64,000 nt of DNA from Membranipora membranacea. Its lineage: Eukaryota > Bryozoa > Gymnolaemata > Cheilostomatida > Membraniporidae. Both the position numbers and the translations under genes were made by a program. This document shows positions 1-12,500 of the stretch, piece by piece (within the stretch, counting starts at the first letter, position 1; each line of letters starts with the position of its first letter). Location of the stretch: positions 15,872,001 through 15,936,000 of the forward strand of contig OU612065.1 in NCBI GenBank assembly GCA_914767715.1. Reading direction: 5' to 3'. The notes beneath the pieces are model-generated. The model did not search any database. It was not told the origin of the DNA and saw nothing but the letters and a program-made list of their open reading frames with translations.

Positions 1-525
1 CAGGTGAAATTTTAAGAGAGATGGTTTCATACAAAAATGCACCGGATCTTGTGGGCTCAACTTGGGATCACACTTCATCTCAGGTTCTCACGCCAACTTG
101 ATTCTCACTCCAACTGGGAGTCACACTCCATCCTGGGTTCACAGGTCATGCTGAGGCATAAATAGAATTTTTCTTATGTGTGCAGAGTTCAACCTCTTTT
201 CATTTTAAAATCGCTTTTACAACTGATGGAAATGTCTCTTACCTGTGTCAAAGCAGAAATCAATTTGTAAACTAACCTTGAGGAGATGAGGAAGTGTGAT
301 CACCTTGTATATCTTTGCTGTCATCGCAAGCCGACATTGTCCGTGTTAATTCAATTTAATGTATTCGATGTACATTGCAGTTTCTTTGAACTTTATCTCT
401 GAATCTAGTGCAAATGTATTAACCTCGTTGAAAAAATGGAAGTCAAGTCCCACGCGTTATTTAGCATTCAAAATATCTATTGTATTTGACTGCCGTACTT
501 TCAATTCTCAATTTTTTGTTGTCAG
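1..525. other. no exon recognised (probable SCYL2 intron)
   Basis: This stretch precedes the first recognisable SCYL2 exon. That exon starts at an acceptor (TTGTTGTCAG) in the middle of the kinase domain, so the bases here are most likely intronic. I saw no in-frame kinase N-lobe sequence. Confidence 0.5.
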
Positions 526-3500
526 AAAATACATCGCCTATGCCACTGAGCCTGTTATTGGCAGCCTAGCCAATGTACTCGGAGACTTCCCTAATGACAT
601 CAGCAAAACTCAAACCTCTCTACTCAATGTATGTATCAATTAACTGTATCAGGGTGAGGAGAATATATCTTTTCTCTATGACTGTAGGTTATTGTTTCCA
701 GTTTATCAGTCACCCTTACTTGACAGTTGCATAAATATGGGATATTGTGTACGAGGCGGGACTATCTGTAGGTCAATTATTCAAGTCATCGAAATAAAAT
801 ACATTATATAGATTCCTACAGTGACTGAGTTCATTGCAATGGCTCTAATATGAGCACACAGTTGGTAGATTTGACATTTTCATTATTATATAACAGCGTC
901 TGTGGGTGTTATGATTCATCTTTATGTTACAGAAAATGAATTTATGTGAGATGCAAATCAAGTATGGAGTAGTGAGCATAGCTGAGACTCTGTCATATCT
1001 GCACCTGTATGAGGGGATGATCCACTGTGATATATGTCCCCGCAATGTAATAGTGTGTGCCAATGGTGCCTGGCGACTCTCAGGCTATCATTTTGTTATG
1101 AGAGCTGAGACATCTGACATTCTGGTTGGTACTCTGTGATACTCTGCTAGATTCAATATTTACAATTTCAGTATAGTTCATTCGTTTAGAAAACACCCTC
1201 TTTCGCAAAAGTTTTTCATCACTCTCACCTTAATGAAGGTGTTTATAGCATGCGTATTTGATACATGTTCATCCACGATTGAAGAAGGTAAAAATCCTTG
1301 GATAATGCAATCAGCTACAAGTTGTATCCCAATTGTGTACTATTTTGCAAAAACATTTGAATAACAAACTAATACATGGTGCTTATTTTTTCCAGAACCT
1401 GAATACAGCCCCGGATGCTGTTACAATGAAGTACCTGCAGCCAGATATAAACTTCTGTGGGCCAGGAATGTTTGGTGGAGCCCCCACACAGCAGAGTGAT
1501 GTATTCTCTCTGGGTATGCTCATCACTGCTGTGTATAATGACTCCACCTCACTTATAGAGGGTACTGGTATAGTCAGCGAACTGAGCAGTGCGAAACGAT
1601 CGGTAAGTGCAACTTTGTAGATAATCGAGACTCATCTATACGGATTTGATCTTTATATATGGCTACATTTGCACTTGTCCTATCCCGTCTTCTACTCAAC
1701 TTTAAATTTTCTTTCGTTTTTTTATTCAGGGCACTTCCAATCATCACCATTTTGATCAAAGGGTGAGTTCATATCAGAAGTCATCACATTTTGACCTTGC
1801 ATGTGTGTATTATTTTCTACCTTTCCTATGATATTATTAATTAATACAAAAACATGCTCTCTGAACAGTTGAGGATCACGTCATCTGTTTTGTACAATTT
1901 ATTGATTTCTCGATGTTTTGGCAGCCTCTCTGCTTTACCTTGCTCTACTTAATTGGAACTGTAACAATTGCTGGTACAGATACCGTGGATGTTTACCATG
2001 TTCGTCACAAAGATGTTAAATCGTGGTAAACATCCTTGAGACAAACATGGTAAACATTCATAGGTGTACTGTTGTTGATAAAATCCGCTATTTGATAAGA
2101 ATTTTTAGTCTTTCTCGCCATTTTTAGCTGCTAAATGTTCCATGTCACTTTGGGTGGTAATTTTTGGCGATCGTCGAATAAATTTTTTTGGCTTGGGACA
2201 CTACTACTTTCATATGTCGATTGTTTTCTGAGCCAAATGAATGATGAGCTGAGTATGAAAATGCTTGATACATGTGTTGTTTGTGCACGCAGATGACAAG
2301 CGCTTACAATGGAATTAAAGATCGAATTCCGGCGGGATTGCGACACGGCCTATCGAAAATAATAAGCTTTGATGCTGAGGTTCGGCCAACAGCTCAACAA
2401 CTACTTATGGTAAATATCTCCAGAGACATTTGAATATAATGATTATACCTTATCATTCATGATCTGGGAATTACATGTAAATATTCTTTGGTCATCTTGC
2501 TTGTACATTGTGATCTCTATTATATAATTCTGCTAGCTGACTCAGCAGGGATTGTCACTGTATAAGCCAGGAGTGATGGAATGTTTTTTTGACCAAGAAA
2601 CAATTGTATGGAATAAATATGTTGTGGACGTTCTAATCTAACAAAGTGTTACTGGGGCCAACTAAAGCAACTTGTTTCTTGTTCTTATGAAAACATCATG
2701 AATATGTAATGAATTCACTATTAGATTACCTTAGTGGTCATGCAAGGCCCTAAATTAAAATAATTAAGTTTACTATGTATGCCGTTGCCACTCAAATTCG
2801 ATTTACCATACAGACCCAATCCTTGATGTGCTTTTAGTTTTCTTATTATCTACTCTACAGTATTAGTGCTCTGTTGTTATTTCAATATTTCTTTTTCAGC
2901 TTGGATACTATGAGGACCCTCTGATTAAGTATCTGAAGAAGATAAATCTGTATGAGAATCTCCCTGAGAGAGAAAGAGAAGTTGTCCTTTCTACGGAACT
3001 TCTCAGATGTGCAGAACGTCTGCCACAGGTACTGACAATCTCATATTGCATCTTCTTCTTAAAAGCCAAAAACGATTTGCTATATAAACTCATACTGACT
3101 GTTTTGGACTGCAGCTTGCTCTCCACTGTATTTACTACGTCTCGAAAGTTAAAAATATATTGTCAGACAGTCAAATGTGATGTAGATCTGGAACAAGCTA
3201 GATATAATTAAACGACATTAGGAGTTGCTCCACCCTTTTACTGGTAGTCCACTATTTGCTGAAGCTGGTCAGCGACAGGGAGATGAGTGAAGGTTGAGCA
3301 ACTCCTAATAAAGGCCATTCTTCACTTGTGTGAACTCAAATACTAAAACCTATCTGAGCAAGTAACAATCTTCAGACATTTGAACAAAGAAATCAGTCTG
3401 AAACGTTGGTAAAAAAATAAATTGATGTTCAACCATGAGACGAACATATCTATCTGTACTTGGCATTCCAAAGATCAACTATAACCTTGCCTTCTCCTTA

Positions 3501-6500
3501 AAGTATTTTGGATACTGATTGACGGGAGATTTTCTTACGAATCAGAAATACATCTCCTATGCGTTTTATATCAACAAAACACAAACATGAGCTTATTTTA
3601 CTGATGGGTTATTTTGTAGGCTATGATAATGAGTCATATAGTACCAGTACTAAAGTATGAGTTAGAGATAGATAACTGCTCTCCTGGTGTACTGACCTCA
3701 CTGTTAACGTGTCTCAGCAGGACTCCACTCACTACTAAAAATACACTTACCCTCTGTGTGCTAGTCAATAAAGCTGTCGACTGTACCAAATGTAGTAGTA
3801 AGCAAGCTTTCTCAACCAAAGTGAGTAATGATTTTTGGTCAATATAATCCAATCCGGTCAGTCTCACACCATAAGGTGAGATAACATTTATGTATGCATA
3901 AAATGTTTTACCAGGTGTGTCATTATAATTGCAAGTTGTCCGGTTTGTAAGTTGTCCATTCCTGTATTCTGGAGAAAAAACTCCTGGTAATTGTTTTCCA
4001 AAAACTTATTATTACTGCCCTAATAGTACACGAGACCTTATCCATTAATTATGCACAAGATGAGTTTTTCCTAGCGTCTCGGGAACAACTACTGCATAAT
4101 CTCTGTTGCATTGTACTTACGGAAGCGCTGTATCTGAGTTTGTGTGTACTTTTACCATATTTTCCCTGGTATTGTCCGACGATGATTCTATCTTATTATT
4201 GCAGTCTCATAGTATATTAATGGAGCATATATTGACATTATATAAGAAGTCACTTACAATCAATGAACTAAGCAGTCCAGTAGATGTACTTATCAGTGGC
4301 CTTCGTCATAAAGAGAAACTAAATGATAGTCTATCCGCCATATCCAAACTTATAGAGGACAAAGAAAGCTGTAACATACTCAATGAACAGAACCTGCTCA
4401 ATGAAGTGAAACTATCCTTTGAGTGCCATATGAAGAAGGAGAACAAGGTAGTGAGATTACACCTATCAGTTATTTTATAGTCAACTGTCGCTCCCCCCTC
4501 CCCCCCCCCCCCTGTTATCCATTGATCGATAATCCGTTTGCTGATGAGGTTGTGGTAATTGGATTGGTTTTTCTTGCAGGACTCATGCACAGCGATTCTA
4601 GATTCAATGATGCACTGGTTAGGAGTTGCAGAGACAGAGAGCCTCACCTCTGAGGTGACTAAGTGGCTTGTCCTACTGCTTTCTGATGACCTTGTACTTC
4701 TCCCTTATATAGCAGGTGAGATAGTGATTAACCCATAGGCAAAACACATAGCTTAACCAGAGCTCATCTAAAGTTTTGTCATTATGGTCCTATGGTGTGT
4801 CCTATGCATAATTCTGTTAGTCATAATATGTAGATCCCTCCTATCCTCAGGGCTTCACTTATTATTGTACTACGGGACAGAATATCCTTACAAATCAGAG
4901 TTATCCACTCCTTGAACTGCTAGTTCAATGAGTGGGTAACTCCCATGTTCTGTGAAGTACAATACAAATACGTTTTGTGTATCTACATATAAGTCCAAAC
5001 GCTTTATTCTTATAGACACGCTCAACTATATAAACTCTATCAATGTTGCCTGCCATATTCTTTGCAGGGAGGTAGCATTTAAAGATGGAATAAAAGCGCC
5101 TAAATCACATTCTTGCATTGTATGTTTTAGTAGAAAGAAAACCATGTAAAAGTTTGAGTTAAATTTCCTAAAATGGTCATCGCCATATTTTTGTTTGATC
5201 TAAACCCTGTGAGCTCATAGGAATGTAGTACCTACAGCTTCTGGTGATCTTTAATTCCAGATTTCATAAGAAAGATGCTCCAAAACTTGGATAAGTACAA
5301 ATTGTCGACCGATGTGATTGAAGATGTTTCTTCTATTGTGGAGCGACTTTGCACATCACCAGATATCACCACTAGCCAGGTATAGTAAGGCCCAGCCAAC
5401 AGTAGAGTAGGGATTGTTATCAAAATTTTATCATCTGACAGTGTGCACCTTGGGTCTGCAATTTCTAGCGGGCCCATTGTGTACTGCAGAATGTCACATT
5501 TTTAACTATCTTCTCCGTTGAACTAAGCCACAGTAGGCAGGTGGTCCAAAACCCTGATATTGACACCATACTTTTGAGTGCTATAAATGCCAATGACATG
5601 TGGGGACTTTCTATTTCAATCAATTGCTATTGAAGTGATTAGTTATGTAATTATTCCCATTCATTCCTGCGGCGGTTGTTGGAGAGTCTCTCCCTAGCAC
5701 GGCTGCCCTGGGGTGCCATAAGGTGTCACTTGGTTGAGAAAATTCAGTTCGATTCGCATTTCAAGTGTTTTGGTTTAATTGATTTCAATATAATAACTCT
5801 GTGGTGTGCTAAAAGCGGCAATCCGTTCTGTACTTTCACTGAAATAGCCACCATGTTGTCACCTGCATGAAGATGATTATTATAATTCTCTTATTTTTTA
5901 ACTCATTACCGATGACATAATATTACATCATTATGTGATTTTGGTGAGCGAGGCACCCATGAGGGTGTTATGGTAATAGTGTGGCTCTCAGAGGTTGAGA
6001 GATTATGCTCACACTGTCTGGTGGGTAGCCGGAAGACGTAGAAACTGGCATGGTTCCGTTTATGAATGCAGCTGCAGTTGTCGCACATGTGCTAAATTCT
6101 TAAGATTCATTGTGCCCTGAAAATAAGTTGGGCATCTCCTGTTTTGACATCCTGGTATGCTGTTTCATATCCTTGTTGTTTTTTGATTTTCACAGAGGCA
6201 GGTACTTATTCAATTGGCCCGATGCCTAGAATGGACAGTTAATCCTCCCCCACCGACTCCTGATACCCCTAAAACTTTTGTTATGCCGAACATGTCATCA
6301 GATAATACTAGATCACTGCAGCCACAGGATCCTCAGGTGCCAGGCTCGGGCGTGTTAGCAACCTCCACTAGTGACACCAAAGGCACATTCACAAACGCCA
6401 ACAGACAGGGTAGCCAAACGAGTAACAACAGCTCGCATTGTTCATCCATCCCGGATATCAAGTAAGCAGAGGACTTTCAATGACTGACACTATTAGTATT

Positions 6501-9500
6501 AACAGTTCATCAATCACTATTACCATTTACTATTTACACCCTCCTTTGCCTGTTTTAATGTGCCCCTGTGCACCAAGTTTAGAAATATCATTGCATCAGA
6601 GATATAAATGGTAATTGAACTGAATGACTGCTAAGAATACAATAGGTTCATAGTTTAATCAGGAGGGAACAACTACATGTCAAGTTTAATAATGTGGTTA
6701 TAATCATCGACTTATTAATAATGCATATGGAAATGTAGTAAGCTGTCTAGACCTAGTGGTCTACATGCGGTAAGCTAGGTAATGCCTTCCCTACTATTAT
6801 CTGTTTCCTGAGTACAGATTAATTTCCCATTAGATAAAAAACCTGACTAGATGTTCAGGTGGGCAGGCGCCAGTGATTATGGAAAAAATGTGTCAATGTC
6901 CAAATCTCTGATGGTGTACCTGCGTGCGCGGAGAAAATACAAAAAATAAGCTAGACTCAAATTATGGAAAATCCTCGATTTTTTACCTAGTTCAATTTTG
7001 AAAAAAGAATTGGCAAAAAAAGAAAGCTGTATGAGTTAATCTTTACTGTCCATCTGCTTTGCATTTATAACATTTATAAGACTTAAAATATTCAAAGGGT
7101 AACATTATGTTTTTTGTCTTGTGAAATAGGATTGGTGCCTTGTCTACAATACAACTATCAAATCTTATCATTATTTGAATTTTTGTTTATCACAGAGTAG
7201 AGACGCAGACCCCGGTCCGTCAGCCTCCTTTTTGTTTGATATCCGACAAAAAATCTGGAGATGGGAATTTGCATTCAGATGGGAAGGTGAGCAGAACCAG
7301 AAGTAGCTCCCGGGGCGAATGTACTCAGATAGTGGGTGCTGCTGCTCAGCAGAAAAAGCTACTCCTGTAAGTTTAGAACTGCCTCATAAGCTCTACTTGG
7401 TCACATCAACTCTCTATATCACCTGAGTATGCTTGTCCCTGCGGTAGTTCTGAATGATTCATCAATCAAATTCAGTCTAATTGTTGCCTCCTTAAAGTGT
7501 AATAATCCGTTAACGAAAACTGTATTATAACACCTTGGAGAACGCAGATGTGACAGCCTCAAATTTACATGAGAAAATTGGAATAGTGAGGAAGCCATGG
7601 GAAGTACTCCGGTCAAGGCTTTACATCTGTACTCTGATAGGGAAGACCTACCGCTGAGGGCATTCAGATAATTCCCTGCCCAACCTCCTCACCGCATTAT
7701 TCTTCTCCCCTGTGAACAGCTTTCTCTGGTGCCCACAACTCAGTACTCAGTACTCAGCACCGAATATAAGCAATTGGCCTGATAAAAAACATAATAATGG
7801 GCTTGTAAAATGTTCACTGTGTTGAAACTGTACTAATAAAAAATGTCTCTAAAAAACCTGGAGGGTTTGTCTAAGGCTTTGGCAGATGGTAGGCAATCAA
7901 AGTCAAATTACCCTGAGAAAATACGAGCAAAGCACTTAAGTTATGAAAAACAATAATTCAATTATTATAACTCCCTCGGTGCACCAAAAGTTCCTGGCAA
8001 TAGACGAACACCTCAGCCTGATACAAGATATGATCTAACATCTGGTGTTCTGGAACCTGGTGTAATAAATCCTCAATTACTCATCCTTCGCATCTGAAAG
8101 TCACAAACAACATGTGCACATCAGAATGTTGCCATTTAAATTAACGGATTTATAGCTGGGCTCAGTAAAAGGAGCATTCATCATTTACCATCTCCTCTGC
8201 GGCTGGCCGCACCAGACAGATGTCTCCATCAGATCAATTACTGTTATGTAACATCTCTGAGGATGTGAAATTTGAAGTTCAACCTATGTAAGATCAAATA
8301 AATTTGACAATTAAAATAATTAATCCTCTGGAATTTGTAAAAAGAGTGGCGCCTAATTATTTTCTCCTAGGATGTTGCCTGCGTATCTCCACACCTGGCG
8401 AGGTCTGCGAGTCCTGGTGTTTCTCTTTTGTAGATTTATATTAGCTGTTACGCAATGCCACAAAGAGTTGAGGATTTCATTCCAGCGCCATCAAATCTGT
8501 CACATCAATTCCTGCTTAGTATTGATAGAAGTGTTTTATGAGACTTAATTAGACCAGTAGGTAATAACCTGGCGCCTCCGCTGTATGTAGTAGGCTGTCT
8601 TAATGAGGGATTATCATGTCTCTGGCGCTCTTCTGACTTGTTTTGATATGCGAGGACTTCACTCATTGGATGATTTGATCTCTTTAGACGAGGAGAGCAG
8701 TACATTTTTACACCTTGGGTCTTCACGTAATCCGCGGCTGTGTCTAGCAAAGCCTTTGTTCCCGCTAATCCCTTCCAGCTCCACATCAAGTTTTACTACG
8801 GCTGCATTTAAGCAGATCATTTTTTTGTAATTTGGTTCATTTTTTGAGCAGATTAAGAAATTTTTATTCACAACCTGCACATGGTTAGGGATGTTTTGAC
8901 TGGTTGCACATGGTGGCCTGGCGCTTTATTACAACCATTGAACACCTTGAGAGTTGACTCATGGTTCGGCAGGTATAATGGCTTGGCTTTGAACTTGTGC
9001 AGGGGTTATGGTATTTAATACGGCATTAGCTGGTTCTAATCCTATTGAGACACTGGCTCTGTTCAGCTTGCTGTCGCCAGTCCAGATGTGACCGCGTCTG
9101 ATTCTTAAGGCTCCCTTGCTGAACTAAGATGGTGAATTTAGAATCTTGAGATCTTTGAGGCTCAAAAAATAAAGTCTAAGAATATGTTGCAATCGTGTTG
9201 ACACTTGTCATCTAGTGCTAATGCCCTGTTATCCAGAATGTCCCCGATGGCGGCCTGTAGATTGACCAGGTCTGTGGTGGATAATCAAAAGTAATGTCAA
9301 TTCAATCTGGATTGCTGATATTTTTTTTATTGAACCATGCACTGATAAAACATCATCAAACCCACTGCTAAGTCATGTTGGGAAATCCTGAAATTATATA
9401 TCTAGGTGTTAAGAGAGTGCTGAAAATGTGAACTGAACTAAATAATACAAGTCTTCTCAATGCTATTGCTCAAACTCTGCAGAATGGAATATTATTATAT

Positions 9501-12500
9501 TATATTAGTCTTCAATCTACAGAATGTCTTCCTTGAACCTCATATTGATGTAATGACGGGATCTTGGCAACAAAAATAGCCAATAATAGTTCCACAGCTG
9601 CATCAATTCATTTATATTGTTGAAATAATTGAAATTTCTAATGACCCAAACATCTCAAGAAGCTGATGGTTGCCTCATTTCACATTTACGGATGTAACGC
9701 TTCGATCAATGTTGCAGAACTCAAGTGGTAAATGAGTGATCAAAGGCCCAATTCAAGGATAACTGCCAGTCTAAAAACATGATACTTGGCTTCAAAAAGC
9801 GGAGTTTTTGTCATCGGCAATAAAAACAACAAATCTGCTCACGTAAAAACATTATCCTCTTCCCTCTGTGTACAGGTGGTCGAAAGTTTGTACCGTCATG
9901 GTGACATAATTGGAACATCTGTGTTGGCTGTGTTTTCCCATTAAGAGGGATTTAGTATTTCCTCGAATGAACACCTCTCCCTCTCGCCATATGCAGGCAG
10001 TGATTATCAGCAGATCCTGACAATTACAGCTCAACGAAATCTCCTCATATCAACCCAAACATCCCATCCCTTGGTTTCCTTTGTGTCAAAAATATAATAA
10101 CAATGCTTGCGGTGAACCATTAGAATGAAGCTCACTGCTAATCTCATTCAGAGCAAAAATCTCTGGCATTGATTCGTACAGATCCAGGCGGTGTTCTCTG
10201 GTACACAATGTTTTCAGTCTAGTTTCAGCATCTGCAGTGGATTAATATCTACTAAGTGTCAAGTGCAATATACTTGAAATTAATGTACACCATCGAACGT
10301 TCTTCATGGCAGCTAGGAGTAGGATGGGCGCAGAAACTGTACTGAACTGCACGGTCTACCCTCATAGTCCTGTCTTTGGTTTCACTAGTTAAAACACAAC
10401 TCATTATAACAAAAAAAGGTGTACTCTTTATGTTAATCTTATTTAAGGGGAGGAAAACTCCATGTAGTAAGATTCATATTGATAACCATGAATGGCATAA
10501 CGAGATAGTTTATATATATAATGTTATGTTTCAGGAACATGGGTCTATCCCCAGCTCACAACAATAACCAGCGTAGAAGTATCGGAGATCTGATGGTTGA
10601 TATAGAGGATGAAGAGGGTAGGATCGGTCAGCTACCAAGGCGAAGATCTCCACTTCTTACCAGAGGTATATATATCATTGTCTTATGATGTGATATCATG
10701 TGTGCCTAATAAGTGCGGTGGATGAGCGGGCAATTTTTGAAGAAATAACCCTTAGTGATACAACATACAGTCTGATGTTATTAGACAACACAGAGGAATG
10801 TTGCACATACAATTTTGATAGTATGAAGTAATGTGTGTTTCCTCATGTAACGCAACTGACCAGGTATAAAATTAAACATGACACCCTTCCAAGTTTGATG
10901 TTTCAATTATAGTGGCATTTTAATGTTTTACCCCCATGACTGGTGTCTGGTTTTTATGCCATTTTGTGGATATTTTGTAAATTTTTGATACATCATTAGG
11001 AATACAACAAAGTTGTATTTCTTTTGTTTTAGTTGAGTTTATTATTATTATTATTATTATTCGTCTCGCAACACTTTTTGTAGCTTTTATAAGTCAAGAA
11101 CTACCGGGCAGAATTTGCTGTTACTTGGTCACAACATAGCTCCATATGTTTAGATGAGAAATTGCGAAATGAAATTTTAAAATGTTATGTAATACTTGCT
11201 AATTACACTAATTAGTGAAGGAGGTTTTGCCTTTTTTAACGTTTTTACTCAATTTCATTCTGTTATATGTCAAGAACTACTTGGCAGAATTCGATGATAT
11301 ATGGTCACAACATAGTCCCATATGTCAAGATAAGAAATTGCAAAACGAAACTTCGAAATGTTATGTAATATTTGCTAATTACACTAATTAGTGGAGGATG
11401 TTTTTTCGATTTTCTTTTGGTGATATCTTGAGAACAAATCATCCGATTGAGTTGAAACTTAGGATACAGAGGTTATGGCATATACCGAATCTTATGCCAT
11501 CATCAATTTCAATGTCACATGACCCGATATCCAAAATGGCCGCCATAAACAGGAAGTACCTGCCGATTAACAGTTCTTATCATGCGATTGAGTTAAAACT
11601 TGGGATTTGGGGGTTATGACATATACCGAATCTTATGACATCATCAATTTTGATGTCATGTGACCCGAATCCAATATGGCCGCCATAGAGAGTTAATTGC
11701 TGCCGATTAGCAGTTCTCATCATGCGATTGAGTTGAGACTTAAGATAAGGGGGTTTCGGCATATACTGAGTCTTATGACATCATCAATTATGATGTCACA
11801 TGACCTCGATATTCAAATATGTTGGTTGTATTCCTTTATATTTGCTCGCAAATATGTTTACCGTTTCTAGTTATTTTTGCAACACTTTTGTAGCTTCTAT
11901 AAGTCAAGAATTACCAGGCAGAATTGGATGGAACTTTGTCATAAGATAGTTCCATATGTCTAGATGAGAAATTAAGAAATGAAATTTTAAAATGTTATGT
12001 AATACTTGCTAATTACACTAATTAGTGAAGGAGGTTTTGCCTTTTTTAACGTTTTTACCGAATTTCATTCTGCTATATGTCAAGAACTACTTGGTAGAAT
12101 TCGATGATATATGGTCACAACATAGTCCCATATGTCAAGATGAGAAATTGCACAACGAAATTTTGAAATGTTATGTAATATTTGCTAATTACACTAATTA
12201 GTGGAGGCTGTTTTTTTCGATTTTCTTTTGGTGATATCTTGAGAACAAATCATGCGATTGAGTTGAAACTTAAGATACAGAGGTTATGGCATATACCGAA
12301 TCTTATGACATCATCAATTTTAATGTCACATGACCCGATATCCAAAATGGCCGCCATAAACAGTGAATTGCTGCCGATTAACAGTTCCTATCATGCGATT
12401 GAGTTAAAACTTGGGATTTGGGGGTTTTGACTCATACCGAATCTTATGACATCATCAATTTCAATGTCACATGACCCGAAATCCAATATGGCCGCCATAG

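Noticed and set aside
11398-12430. ORFs with KMAAIN and HAIELKL repeated
   Set aside because: They are translations of the B units of the 811-bp non-coding repeat; both copies contain them for that reason.
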